From: Stichopus chloronotus | Lineage: Eukaryota > Echinodermata > Holothuroidea > Aspidochirotida > Stichopodidae | Direction: 5' to 3' | Length of the DNA: 64,000 nucleotides | Assembly: GCA_021234535.1 (NCBI GenBank) | Contig: CM037837.1 | Span: forward strand, 8,344,218-8,408,217 | Shown here: in pieces, positions 22,601 through 35,242 of the stretch | Position numbering within the stretch: the stretch's first letter is position 1 | Layout: the number at the start of each line of letters is the position of its first letter | Position numbers and translations under genes: made by a program | Notes under the pieces: model-generated | What the model was told of the DNA's origin: nothing | Databases searched by the model: none | The model's input: only the letters and a program-made list of their open reading frames with translations

Positions 22601-24520
22601 ATAGGTTACCCACATAAGAGAGTTGCTCAAATTTATTCAAGAATGACAATTCACATTTAGCAAACAAATTTGAATCACAACCCTTCATGTAATCAAAATC
22701 AAGAATGAGAACCTTCAGTGTGGTTTATATGTAACACTTTCTTGTGACAAATATACTGTAAGCACAAGTGTTCGACTTGTTGTTTTTAATTGTGACATTT
22801 TCACCTGTAGTCAAATGGAATGACAGAGGTAAAATAAGGGTAACAGAGATAAACCCTCCATCCTCAGCCTGGAACCAAATCCTTCAGTGGGACTATCAAA
22901 AGTATATGCTGTATACAGTTCACAGTATTAAATTTCCTAAAACAAGACTCAACTGCCTTAGATCAGCAATAAATAACAGCTGTTGGATGAACAATACACA
23001 AAATGACCATCTTGAGGTTAGCATGTGCTTGGTTGCAGCCTTTTGAAGCTAGAATTCCTTGGTGAAAGGATTTCAAATGTACTTTGCAGAGGTAAGAAAG
23101 TCTCATACCATGTAAGAAAATAATGTAATTACTTTCTTGTGTGTCCATACTGGAACACTATACCCTGGTATTGCATTCACTCCAACAGAGCATCTTTGGT
23201 TGGTAGTTTGGGAGACAGGCCTAGCCAACTTTTAGGGTGCTATGGTTGTGTAGAGACAGGTAAATTAGGGATGAAGTAAATGTAACAAAAAATGGGTGCG
23301 CAATGGGTAGTATAAAAACAAATCTTTAAATTTAAGGCTAAAGGTACCATAAATAATTGGGCTAAGTAGTATCCATCGGTCAGCATATTGAACTAAAACA
23401 TATGCAGATAGAAAAGTTCAAACTGACATTTTTGCATAGATAGTTTACTGGAAAATGCTGCACTCAACTCAGTAACTTATTAACAATAGCAAACAGTATC
23501 TGCTTTTTCTAATGATTCTAAATTTGTTATTTTGTGTTTTTGTATGAACGTGTGAGGAAACCTTTCTCTTGCTGAGTCCCCTATCAATAGGCCTTTCTCT
23601 ATACCTCAAAGTTGTCCCTGGTAAACTCTGGCACCACCAATGTTAATTTTTCTGGTAAACACAGAGGAACTAGTCATTGAAATTGTCTACTGTGGATGTT
23701 AAACTTTTCATTACTTAGCAGAAAACTAACACAGGAAAGAAGTGGGGTTACCACTGTTAGAACTTGCATGATGTATGTGAAAATTGTCCCTAGAACAGCT
23801 AGCCCAACCAACATCAATGTTGAAACACCTGTTTTTGTACTTTTATGATTTTATTTTTCTTCACTGTCTGTAGTTTAGGGAGGATCAGTGAATAGATGTT
23901 AGAATGAATCTCTCCGTGCAATCTTCACCGAAATGTTCCAGAACCATGTGTCCTGGAAATGTTAATGGTAGAAACAGAATCCAATATTTGCCCAAACCTT
24001 AGCACAAAATTACTCTCATAGGAGAGAACACAATTAACATTCAGATTTTTCACCAGTAAGAACCTTTTTCGTTTGTTTCTGTTGATTACATGATTTTCAT
24101 TTCTGCTTTATGCCAGTATGTCAGTTGCCCACTCACTGACCTTTTGTGAGGATGGTTTTTTTTATGGACCATTTGAAGCAACACTGTAAGGTAATAATGT
24201 ACACATGAGTAGACTTTATTACAACTGAATATTCCTCTGGTTAAGGTCAAGTACTTTAAGTACTCCCCTGATTGTCACTTTCCACCTTTTGCAGATGTAA
24301 CCTTTGATCCCTTGGTTAGATTATTACAACTTAAGGGACTTGATAATCAGCAAATAACATGTATAGTTACATAGAGGTACCACTAAAGTTACACAAGCTA
24401 GGCTACTGTAGTAGACTGCTATACCATCATTTTATTACTTGACTCCTGGATTTTCACATAACACCTTTCAGTACACTCATTGCAATACATCTGAATGCAA
24501 AGCAGTAGATAGAGCTGCCC
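22601..24520. other. No gene seen
   Basis: Contains only the C8 fragment. A 53-nt splice-bounded frame at 23039-23091 is listed under rejected items. Confidence 0.45.
23235..23281 (+). repeat. Family C right-arm tip, donor mutated (C8)
   Basis: GTAGAGACAGGTAAATTAGG followed by GATGAAGTAAAT. Confidence 0.55.
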
Positions 24521-24885
24521 CTTAAAGCTGGAATATGAGTTGAAAATTTATCAGTGAAAGTCAAATTCCACAGACTATGCAATAGCCACTACAAAAAAAA
24601 AAATATTGTTTAAACCCCATTTTTGCATCCCCATTCTCATTGGTCTGTTTGATTTCAAGAAACGGTGATTGACTGCTATGCTTTCTTTCTCAGAGAGTTC
24701 CAATTTTGTAGGGCCAACAAAAACGTTAAGACAATTTTCACAATCCAATGTCTGAAAGATGAGTGCATAGTTCTGTTTCAGATTGCTGATCTTTTCCTCT
24801 TCTTTCTCTTCCCTGAAACACTGACGAAGAACATCGGTAGACCACCAGGCCATTACCAGTACAACTCATATTCCAGCCTCTAAGC
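24521..24885 (+). mobile_element. Family D, full copy D1
   Basis: Starts TTAAAGCTGGAATATGAGTT and ends AACTCATATTCCAGCCTCTAA, near-perfect inverses of about 18 bp. Interior matches D2, including GTGATTGACTGCTATG, GACAATTTTCA and CCCTGAAACACTGACGAAGA. Its 92-codon antisense frame is not conserved in D2, so it is not coding. Confidence 0.85.
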
Positions 24886-26657
24886 TGTTGAGGTTTTACT
24901 AGCAAAAAAGATTGAGATTTCATGACACCTGAGAAGTTTTTTCTCTTTTATTGGTAAAATCCCAATACGACGTTCTGTTTGAAAGTTTCATTTGCAAACA
25001 AATTTGTATTTCACAGTGGTCCATCTGATGGGGATCCATGTGATCTAATTGGACATGCAAATGAGATCTTTTTTGGGGCAGCAATTTGCCGGTGTTACCT
25101 AAAATCTTGTAACCTTGAGGCAACCGGAAATCTTCCTCGACCAAAGCAGTCTTTCTTCAAACAACAATAACTTGGAAGTTATAACAAGATACTAGAGTGA
25201 AATTTAAGGTGCCCATGGTACAAAAATATTCTCTTTCATTTAAGATCCCCTTAAATTGTAACTGGAATACACTTTAAACATCACAAGAGTGAAAGTAACA
25301 ACTTTAGGTTTGATGGTTGTATATAATCTCTTGCAAACATTACAACGAGTCAGTTGTATAGTAAGCTTTTCAAAGTGATGACAAAAGAAACCTGCAAACA
25401 ACAACACATAATGACTATTCCCACAGGATCAATTTCTGCTGCCTCAAGCTTTCAACTTTTCAGTTTTATTTATGAAGGTTTTCTGGTCAATTTGAAGGAT
25501 ATATCTAGAGCATGCTTGCTAATTAAAAAAGTTCTTTTAACACAACTGACAATAAGAGACAACCTAAAGCTGCTTAAAAATGTACACTCAATATATATAG
25601 TCTTAAAGCACAGTAACTTCACAGCCTAATCCAGAAAGAACAGTTTGTTTGGGGAAAAAATGAGGGCAGTATTATGTATTACACTTGAAACTAGCAGATG
25701 AAGCACACAGACAGTGGAAGCTGTCAGAGGCTACATGTGAGAAATTGCATTGCAATATCAAATGCTTGTACGCCCCTGTGTCAGAAAATTAACAGGAAAT
25801 TTGTGAATGTGACTGCAACACACGTCCATGAAATCTGAGGTACAACCTTACTTCAAAATGGTACTGAAAAACTACCTCAAGCAAGTGAGATCGACAAATC
25901 CACACCTGATGGGAATGTTAACTACCAATGAAAATGAAGAAAGAGCTGACTGTTCCAAGACTGTCTGAAATAGTAGCAGTGTTCTCTACATTACGCGATG
26001 TCAACCAGATGACAGTCAGAGAAAAAATTTCAAATGGCAAATATCTCCATGAGGTGTCTTCATATTGAGTACTTTTGATCAATTCTAAGTCTTTTAATTA
26101 TTATGGTAAGAGACCCTATGACAGAGAGGCATATACTGTAATGAGGGCAGCATTTTAAAAAGCAGTTGAGGGGTGAGAAAATATTGTTGAGAGGAAATGG
26201 TCAGAAAATAACATATATCCATTGACTTCTCTTATTATTCTTGTTTGATCCCACACTGTGTAGCAGCTAGTATTAGACCAATGTATGGAAATTGGATGAT
26301 ATGCACAGATCATTAAGAGAAAGCATCGGCAAAGCAAGTGTAACACTACTGACATGATATGCTAGCAATGGGTATTTTCTTGTTAAAATGGGCACCAGTT
26401 TTTGACACACGATTTGATGCCCCTAAAGCATGCCAAGGACACACACATTAGAAGGAATCTGCGCAACATGGTTTCTGGAATGTTTCTTCACCATGACTTA
26501 ACAAGAAAGTCAAAAGACTTTGTGATTTTCTGCCAATATTCACAAAGAACACAGGACAACTTGTACATTCCAATTTTGAAATTCAAACAGTCCTTCAAGA
26601 CAGAGCATACTTATGCTAAGCTTGTTTCACAACTCTGTGTTCTACTGTAGGCAGCTT
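24886..26657. other. No gene seen
   Basis: AT-rich. Frames of 60-90 codons on both strands have no matched splice sites or recognised motifs. Confidence 0.45.
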
Positions 26658-27060
26658 TATATGCTTTCACAAGTTGACCTCTGGTAAACCTTGAATGAAA
26701 TTTAACCTCTACCAAAATCAAAGGGAACCATCTACTCACTATGACCAACCCACACATCCAAAATCTGAAATTAGTCAAGATCATATGCTTCTTGAGATAG
26801 CATGTTCACGAGGTTTTCACATTTTGACCTCCTGTGACCTCAAATGACATTTGACCTCTACTAAAAAAAGGTAGGGATCATCTTCTTAATATGACCAACC
26901 CGCACATTAAGTACGAGATTAGTTCAGATCACATTCTTGAGATATCGTGTTTAAAAGGTTTTCACAGTTTGACCTCTGGTGAATTCAAATGACCTTTGAT
27001 CTTCACCAAAAACTTAAGAGATAATCTTCTTACTACGAAAAACTCACACACAAGTATGAC
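26658..27060 (+). repeat. Tandem repeat of about 149 bp rich in GACCT half-sites
   Basis: Two full units and a partial third, starting at about 26658, 26813 and 26962. Each begins TTTCACA, TTGACCTC, has a TGACCTTTGA-type core, then ATGACCAACCC-ACA and ends TTGAGATATCGTGTTT. Related single units lie at 20331-20400 and 48720-48950. Diverged and non-coding. Confidence 0.8.
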
Positions 27061-27586
27061 ATAATTATGACAGTAATGTTTCAAAGCTTTAAGTGTCTAT
27101 GCTTTTAGTTATGATAAATGTATTGTATTTACACAACTGCCCTACTCATGGGGTGGTCAGTTTATTGCCCATCTCTGGGCATGACGTCTCAATTTACCGG
27201 GAAGGGGGGGTGTTATCAGGGCTGGGGCAATTACTTGTCCAGCTGAAAACTTGTTATGACCCTTCACACAAGGAAAGTAAGCAGTGTGTGAAAGAGTGCA
27301 AATGATGCAATATAGCCTGTCTCAATGAATTGCCCATCTCAGATTTTTAGAAGGTAACCAAGACAGGCAACCATTGCCGATCTGTCAAAAATCTCCCAAC
27401 CAGGCCTGATCGCATAGATTCCTTTTGCCTTCCAAAAAGTGATTATCGGGGACTGGAGTATCTGAATCACCCCTCTGACAAGGAAATTACATCTTGGCAT
27501 TATGTTGTCCTTCTTGGATAGGACAAGCCATCATCGCCATGCACCTTTCACACCAAAATTTAATGGACCTATTCTGAGGTGAATTT

Positions 27587-27637
27587 CTAAGTATACATTA
27601 GTGAAGCAAGGAGTAAGTAAATGTCTACGATGTGAAT
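27587..27637 (+). repeat. Family B right arm only (B4)
   Basis: TATACATTAGTGAAGCAAGG, AGTAAGTAAATGTCTACGAT and GTGAAT. No left arm adjacent. Confidence 0.7.
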
Positions 27638-28695
27638 CTAGTTAATCAATAAACATGCACCCAGCAAATAATGGTCACTTACAGATAAAAATCCTCTCAA
27701 GGAAAAAATTCAATTCTCCATAGAGGGCAGAATACACCAACTCAAATTTGGTGGTTTCAGTTTCGAGGTGCAGGGCCATGATGGTTGCACTATACATCAA
27801 GGGTATTCCTCTCTTAGACCTTTCATGGACAATGAGCAAACAATGAGCAAACGTTCAGGAGAACGGTCACAGTTGATTCAATGTGCATTGATAATTTCAT
27901 AACTAGGTAATCATAAATGTTACATATAAGGCAACATATGCATTGACTGACTTACCTCTGATGTCAAGCCACGTTTGTGTACTGTACCTTTGCCAATCAC
28001 TTTGTCACTGACCAAATAGTGTCTAGGTTGGCACAAAGATGTACTTGGTCAAGAGAGTTTCCTTGGACACACCTACAATGTTTGCTATTGTTTGCTATTC
28101 TTCAATACAACATGTATACAGCTGTCACACTTGCAGCGCATTATCTGAGTCATTATTTCGGTATATATGCTCCACGTAAGCCGACCTCAAAATGACTCGT
28201 GAATAGGCACCTGCTGATCATATTCAGTGGGGGCTATTCAGTCGATTCATTTCCCTTCTGATGTCTATTCATCTGATGTAGGCTTACATGAAGTATCTCC
28301 CATTATTTTATTGCATTGATATCAATCATTGGATGAGTCTGGAGAGTTGCACATTAAAAATTTAAAAGATTTACACCAAATTCTTTTTTTGCATTTTGGT
28401 GGCATAGGGAATGGCACACAAGGATCATGTGAAGTTTATATTTAACCAAAACATGAACTATTTGACTAGTTGTGGCCAAGCCAATGTATTGCACTTTATG
28501 TGAAAAACATGCATGTAGACACACATACTGTGCACACTGCTTTGTGACTTACATTGCCCACCCAGCAGGTTTTCACATTATGAACAATGCATGGATAGCA
28601 ACAATGACAGTGACTGTACATATTTTAAAAGTAGTGTAAGGAGACTTGGTCACAACAGAAGCACACAGACTGAATGTGACTGTCATTCAATGTAA

Positions 28696-28713
28696 TCAGA
28701 GCACCATCAACTT
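28696..28713 (+). repeat. 18-bp target site duplication, left copy
   Basis: TCAGAGCACCATCAACTT, identical to 28785-28802. Confidence 0.9.
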
Positions 28714-28784
28714 GCCAGATGCTAGACCATGGTCAATACGGTAATGCATAGGTTATATGAGGTGAGGGAGTACGCGCTGTGAAT
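28714..28784 (+). mobile_element. Young 71-bp family A right-arm insertion with target duplication
   Basis: The right arm from GCCAGATGCTAGACCATGGT to TACGCGCTGTGAAT is intact and close to consensus. It is bounded by an exact 18-bp direct repeat, TCAGAGCACCATCAACTT, at 28696-28713 and 28785-28802. That defines the 3' end of the element as GTGAAT and shows real insertion. A long duplication and 5' truncation are typical of target-primed reverse transcription (inference). Confidence 0.9.
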
Positions 28785-28802
28785 TCAGAGCACCATCAAC
28801 TT
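28785..28802 (+). repeat. 18-bp target site duplication, right copy
   Basis: TCAGAGCACCATCAACTT, identical to 28696-28713. Confidence 0.9.
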
Positions 28803-30198
28803 AAAGACAAGTTCTAGCTGTTCCACTTCAAACTGCAGATTAATTGCTGCTTATCTTAAGCGGTAGTCTGCCAATTGGCATTGGCAGATTTGAACCAGTG
28901 GTATAGCTATATTTGATCTGCAAATGGTCAGCTTCTAAGACTATAAATATAGCAGACCTGATTTGTCAGTGCATGATCTGCAAAGTAAGCTGAAATCAAT
29001 CTGTAAATTTCTGTGTTAATCTAGCAGACTACAAATAAGTCAGAATCACCACTTTCAGACACAGTCTGAGATCAATATCAATGTCTGACTATTTTTTCTT
29101 TCCGGTAGGGAGGGCAAGAATGACATCATAAGCCAGTAAACTACAGGTACCTGTAGTGATGATGCATAATGGATGTTTCCTTGTTCAAGAAATTAAGCTG
29201 TCAAATGATACCAAGGAAGTGTTTCAGCATGTTTTCAAATCAACTTCGGAACCCTTAGCGCTGTTGGAGATAAATCTCTGCCAAGGTCAACAAATTTCCT
29301 CCATGGAATATATACGTTAAAATAACATGAAAGGTGGGCATTCACCTAGGAATTTAAGTCATATATTGATCTAACAGGCATGTTTCAAAATGTAAGTTAT
29401 GAAAGCATTCAGGAAGAGAATTGCTGATGAAAGTGAGGGCAGTAGTCAAAAATGTCTGTGCTTGATCATGTGGCAGAAATGAGAGATGATTTTACAGTTA
29501 CACTTTAGTTGTATGAAAACAAAACTTGAAATACCCTTTTTATGTAAACAGTGTAGGATGAGAGATATGTAGCACCTAATATTATTCGGAAATTCTCCAT
29601 ATTTCATCAACTGGAAAATGTTACAATTGATACAGAAAACTTTAAAATCAGCCTATTATAAGGTACATATACCATGAATTCAGCATACAAATAGCCAGCT
29701 ACACGAAAATAGTTTTCACCTTTGGCCATAGCAACAGTTTTGTAAGGAGAAGTAAGTTCAAGAATTTATTCACACTTTTTTGGATAAAAATTTGATTCAA
29801 CAGCCATTTTCTTTCATCTGCAAGGGTAACTATTTTCAGGTTGAAAGTTTTGAGGCAGAAATGGAAGCTCTGGATTCACCACCAGTAACATGCTTCGTTA
29901 ACATTGAGTATCACTAATTAAAGGTTCAATTACATGAATACAAACAATGACAATTATTACAAATGAGTGGCAATAACTGTCTGCAACTATGATATTACTG
30001 ATTAGAATTTGACTCCAAAATTGACCACACTGTACAGTAGGTGTTTAAGAACGTTCTTTTGTCTGGGGGTTTTCAAAGGTGATTCCTTAAAAAGTACATG
30101 TTCTGCAAATATTTCATTTAAGAGTGAAACAACAGGAGCCCCTACAATTACGTAGCTCATCTAAGGGTGTGCAATCTGCCAACTTTGACCAATCTCAC
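28803..30198. other. Probable intron, minus-strand gene
   Basis: Follows the 30.2 kb exon donor. No further exon is recognised before the window end with equal support. Confidence 0.4.
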
Positions 30199-30303
30199 CT
30201 GTCGATTCAGCCCAGTTCTCTTTCTAAGACGGTCATTCTTTGACTCGTTCATGGTGTCTTTCTCTGGCTTCTGAGTTTTAGCCTTACGGACCTGCCCCTC
30301 ACT
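30199..30303 (-). CDS. Internal coding exon, 105 nt, basic peptide of unknown family
   Basis: This is the best-supported exon in the window. On the minus strand a pyrimidine-rich tract ending TTCCACAG precedes the exon, and the exon ends CGACAG followed by GTGAGATT, a good donor. It is 105 nt (35 codons), phase 0 at both ends and open throughout. The peptide starts SEGQVRKAKTQKPEKD and ends NESKNDRLRKRTGLNRQ. It is rich in Lys, Arg, Glu and Asn, has no hydrophobic stretch, and looks like a disordered or helical linker rather than a folded domain. Base use is more GC-rich than the flanking introns. An alternative acceptor two bases in (AG at 30302) would shift the frame and is less likely. I do not recognise the family. 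The nearest compatible exon is at 51356-51471 on the same strand, which also ends in phase 0. Nothing around it shows the rest of the protein. Confidence 0.6.
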
Positions 30304-30831
30304 CTGTGGAACAGAAAAAGAAAACTTACTAGAAATAAATATCTCTGAGGAAGAATACATGAAAGGGACTACCGCTTTGTAATGAACTCGAAAGTGGAAA
30401 ATGAGTGACAAAAGCTTGGAAATATGTTCTGTCATTAAGATTAATTACACAGTGGTAACTCAAATGGAGCACAAATATAACATTCACTATACGCATTTCT
30501 AAAGGTGGAACAGAATAAGTTGATACTGTTTGCAATTTATTTTTTTCTTTTAGTGGGGCTGGGGACTGGGAAGCAGGGGGGGGGGGAGAGAAGGTCACAA
30601 GATTGCTATGTCTGTGTCACTGCTCTGTGGGAGTAAGTTAAACTTGAAGTCATACTTGTTCTTCCTCTTAAGCCTGTGGTTAACTAAATTTTTGCTTGAT
30701 AGTTTCAGCAATTAAATATCTATGAAGAACAGGTCTAAAAAATAACCTTTGATCTGTGGGTAAACATACAATCCAACTGTCAACTTCAACTCAAAATTAA
30801 CATTGCTGAAGGATTGTCAAAATGGTCACAA

Positions 30832-31175
30832 TTTAAAGCTATGAGTTGAAAAGTTGTCGGTGAAAGTCAAATTCTGCAGAATTTGTCATAGCCACTTCAA
30901 ACAGGGACTGTTTGTATCCATTCCCGATGGTCTGTTTGAGTTCAAGTAACGGTAATTGACTGCTATGTTTTCTTGGAGAGTGTGAATTTTGTACGACCAA
31001 CAAAAATGTCGAGACAATTTTCATATTCAAATATCTGCAAATTCAGTGCATAGTTTTCTTTCAGGTTTTGTGACAGGTGATCTTTTCCCCTACGTTATCT
31101 TCCCTGAAACACTGACGAAGAACAACGGTGGATGACCAGGTGATTGCCGGCAGTACTCATATTCCAGCTTTAAAG
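30832..31175 (+). mobile_element. Family D, full copy D2
   Basis: Starts TTTAAAGC with ATGAGTTGAAAAGTTG, ends TACTCATATTCCAGCTTTAA. Interior collinear with D1 (GGTAATTGACTGCTATG, CCCTGAAACACTGACGAAGA). It lies about 0.5 kb from the 30.2 kb exon, on the upstream intron side. Confidence 0.85.
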
Positions 31176-34100
31176 CTCTGAGAACCTTTTAGGACACGAC
31201 ATCAAATGATATGTGATTCAAGGCAGGGGGCTAAATAGGGAGACTATCTAAATAACGATCTCATGTCCTCTCCGTTATATGGCTTCAGACAGTGTATCAT
31301 GTGGTATTGATGTCAATCAAATGGTCGAGAGGAAGCCGGGCAGGTATGACTGATTTCGGTAGCAGGTCATTCCAAAGGCTCATTTTTCCGATGTCATTGC
31401 GGGTGATAAGGTACAAATAGTTGGAGGGTAGAAGAGAAGGAATCTGTGTTTGTTTATAACTTTTTCACATCAGATGTGTCATCATGAAGCAAATATGGTT
31501 AAATGTATGGCAAATTCATACTTCACAAAAAAAAAAAGGGAAAAAGAAGTTAATGATACTGACAGATGAAAAATTACACAATGAATCTTTCTGTTGCATC
31601 CACATTCCATTGCTTACAAGTGAAGCACCACTTCTGGAAGGTAATGTTTGCCAAACCTTTCAAAAAATATCTAGCACAGTTACATTCTAAAAATTTCCGT
31701 AAAGGCATTGGAGAGGTTATTAAACGAAAAAGAATAATTTTGAACTGCTTTTCAAACCCCATGCCAATATCTTGTTAGTAACTCAAGATGCTGCTGCTTG
31801 AAGAAAGCTTCTCTGGTCAAGAAAGATTTCCACTCACCTCGAGGTATTATACCAAAATGATGTGTAACGAATGTCAATTATAGCAAGAAATCTTTGTTTC
31901 CCTTTGAAATTGAAGCTCTCATTTGACCTTGAAATTTGACACTAGTGAAAATGCAGATTGGTTACACTGATTCACATTGTTCATTTTGCGGACATCAAGG
32001 TCACATCTCATACGAAAAAATTGTAACGTCTCTTTTGAGACAGTCATGATTACAAAGAAATACAAAAGATATTCGAGTAGACGTGCCTGGGTGACATAAA
32101 AAATTTCTCATGAGGCAAAGTACCATTTTGAAGTACATATTTATATTTCTTGAAAAATTCACAACTTCCCAATGGAATGTGCTACTGAGATATGGTTTTT
32201 ACCAATAAAAAGGAAAATACTTCTACCTTTTTTATGAAATAAGCATCCCTTTTAAAGAGATGTAATTTATTACATCCAGCAAAGACAATCAAAAGACAAG
32301 ATGTTTATATCATAAAACAATCTTGAGCTATGCCTCAAGATCTGACACCAGTTTAAAATTAAAATATGTACAGCCCACTGCTGCTGCTGTGTACATGTAG
32401 ACATACATGCAAAGATGCGAAGTTTAGAGTGGCAGCACAGGAATACCTGTCATTCACATATTACTAACTGATGTTTACTATCATTCAAGTCTGTAAAAAA
32501 AAAAATAACAACAACAACAAAAATGCAAATATCAAGTCTTCAATCCAGTCCAAAATGTTATCAAATGCTGAAATGATTTTGTAAATTCCCAGTTCACACC
32601 CACCAGGTGAAAGATTTGGTTGGGACACATCACAAATCCAACCAAGTAGATCCACACCGCTGTAAGCGATATTAAAATATCCCAAACAGTAGGTAGTGTT
32701 GTTAACATTCTTTGCCCTGTTGACCTTTGACCTCTAAGTTGCCAGAGGGGTTGTAACACCTGCAGTTCAGATAACAATGACTTTGATCCTGTCAGTTAAA
32801 AAACTCTCAAAACAAGCTTTTTATTTGTCAATGGCTAACATTTCAAAATTCCTTCAGTTGACAGGCTGGGAATGATAAATGGTATTGGCTCCCTGATGGA
32901 AAGCCACTCTTTTCAAAACTGTTCATTTGTAACAAAATGTTGCCCTCTTTATCCACAAAGGATTTTCTGCAACTCTGTCAGCTGCCTCATGCCAATTTCT
33001 CAGGCACCTGCACATACATCCAATGGGAGGCAAACAGTGTGAGTTGCAACACAATACAATTAATTGTATACAATCTGAAGTCGTTTGGGAAGATTCGTAC
33101 AATACAGCACAAGTACAGCCTTCCAGTCATAGCATCCAAATTTACATTTGCCACTTGCCTTCTTTTATTTTTCCCTCTTTATCTCTCTCTACCTTTCTTT
33201 TTCATGTTTTATGAAGATGTTCTTCTGTAGCTGTACACATACTGTACACATTCACAGACAGAATCAGACAAGTTTGAAACAAAAGTCAGAGAAACCACTC
33301 TGTGAAAACATGCTTGTGCTTCCTTAGAATGTTGTAAAGCATTGACAGCAAGGGCATCATCCATCCTGTGAAAATGTTCATCTTCTGCAGAGCTGATCTA
33401 CATCCAAGATTTGTCATTCCCTGAAAGTTAATCCAATTAATCTTCAGTTGACAGCTACGAAGCCTACAATCTTTTCTCAGAGTGGATTCGCGTCAGTGTT
33501 GAACATTTTTCCGTGTCCAATCTATTTGAATTTCAACATCAAACTACACTGAAACTGTTGGACGTGGCATCCGTTTTGACGATGTCACTCCTCGTCGAGT
33601 AATGGTTCGGTGTGATGCTGTTTTTTCTCTCTGTGACGTGATGAAGGGGAACACAGGCTAGAGGAAAGGGCACACCCATCTGACAAGATTAATACCACAC
33701 ACTCATAGTATGAATTCAGTCCAAGGAGCGCTTCCAGAAGCATATCGTATTTTGTTATTTACATTAACAGTACTTAACTGCTCGTAATGATGACAGTTAT
33801 GCAATTGAGGGTTATTTGTAACTTATGAATCACTTTTTTCATTATTCCCAACTGACTCTCTCTTTAAGTTTTCAAGTGCCATCAGTAGCAGCACTGGTAT
33901 GGTAGAATGTGCAATACAAATTCATCCTATTATCATTTTACCTAGCAAAACAACTTGCAAGGTTTCACCTACAGTAGACTGCTACCTTAATTTGGTAGTC
34001 ATTGTTATCTTTCAGGTTCCTCACACTGAACAACATGGAAATTGTAAAATCTCATTTTAGCTTTACTAATTGTTCTTTAATTGTCATTTTAGCTTAGCTA

Positions 34101-34760
34101 ATTGTCAGCTATGTGTGAAGCTCGACTATCTTGCACCATACCACAAACATGTTCTCAAAACCTTCTTATGATGCACATTCTACAATGTTAACTTCTGCCT
34201 CACTAAGGGATAGACCTATCAGCTGACCACATGTAACCTGGTAGGCTAATTGACAGCTTAAGTTACCTCTAAAAAATTCAATCTTTCCAGCTTTCTTGAA
34301 TGTGGCGATAGCCCATGCAGGGGTGGAATAAACTTACAGGAGTGAAAAAAACTTACACAAAACCAAAGTGAAAGAGTGATATCAATCCTGCCACAAACTG
34401 TTGAATCAAGGATCATGGTTATTGAAAACACAGAAATGTGAAAAATGATGAAAAGATTCAGTGGCTATAGGTTAGTTAAAACAAACTCAGGGACTCAGCC
34501 ACAGATAAAGGATCCAAGACAGGGATGGAAAGTCCGCAAATGTTCATCACTTACTGTACTTGTTCACTGATTTCTTATTAACACGAATGTCACAACAATG
34601 TCACTCTGCAGTACACAGTATAGCTGTCATAAAGATACCCCAAAGGAGAGAGTGAACTGACGTTTTCCATACGATAAGGCATTTCATCAAAGGTTACAGT
34701 AGTGCATTCAAAACATTTGCAAACAGCACCTAAGGTTTGTCCTATTTATTGCCTTCCAGA
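31176..34760. other. Probable intron, minus-strand gene
   Basis: Unique AT-rich sequence upstream of the 30.2 kb exon. Contains the DR1 at 32.7 kb and a pyrimidine-rich run near 33170-33210. No coding support. Confidence 0.4.
32721..32734 (-). promoter_or_regulatory. Perfect DR1 element
   Basis: TGACCTTTGACCTC; the minus strand reads GAGGTCAAAGGTCA, the consensus for RXR-, PPAR- or HNF4-type dimers. It stands alone, outside an obvious tandem array, but matches the core of the 149-bp repeat. Confidence 0.35.
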
Positions 34761-35017
34761 TTAAAGGCTGTATTGCATCACCTTAAGCTATATTTTTACC
34801 TCCCGGAAAGCAAAATTCTCAACTGGTTCTAAGTTACAGTACTCTTAGATTGACAGCAAATTCGAAAGATGCAGAGCAGCTCGTATAACACAGCGTACAC
34901 AGGGATCCATTGTTTTGATTACACATTTGGAGAAATTTAAGACAGGCTGAGGGAGGGACTAGAGGTAGGTGGTTGGGAGAACTGAAACTGTCTGGGGTGA
35001 TGAGCTTTTGTCTTTAA
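34761..35017 (-). mobile_element. Family G, internally deleted copy G2
   Basis: Starts TTAAAGGCTGTATTGCATCA and ends GTGATGAGCTTTTGTCTTTAA. The left half equals the right end of G1 (58.1-58.3 kb, reversed) and the right half equals the G1 left end (56.9-57.0 kb). It is thus a 257-bp deletion derivative of the 1.4 kb element. Confidence 0.85.
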
Positions 35018-35242
35018 GTCACACAGTCGATCGACAGGCTGGTCTGTGAATGAACAGTATTCTGGCATGGTACGTGGACACGGGTATACATGCAACTGCA
35101 GAGATTCTGAAGTGAATTCGTGCATGCCACAGGGGGGAAAAATTTTTTTTTTTTTTTAATGCCTCAGAATCTCTTCCTGAAAACCATCTTAATGATGGCA
35201 AACTTGCCTTCCCAAATTTATCGGCAACAGTAATATGAGAAA

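Noticed and set aside
23039..23091. 53-nt plus-strand segment between GGTTGCAG and GAG|GTAAGA
   Set aside because: Short, one open frame (LLKLEFLGERISNVLCR), no partner exon. Pairs like this are expected by chance in 64 kb.
24575..24853. 92-codon minus-strand frame in D1
   Set aside because: The collinear D2 copy breaks the frame, so the element shows no coding constraint.
31842..31945. Minus-strand frame (ending IIDIRYTSFWYNTS) before CTCGAG|GTGAGT
   Set aside because: Splice donor is fair but the acceptor is weak and codon use is AT-rich like the flanks.
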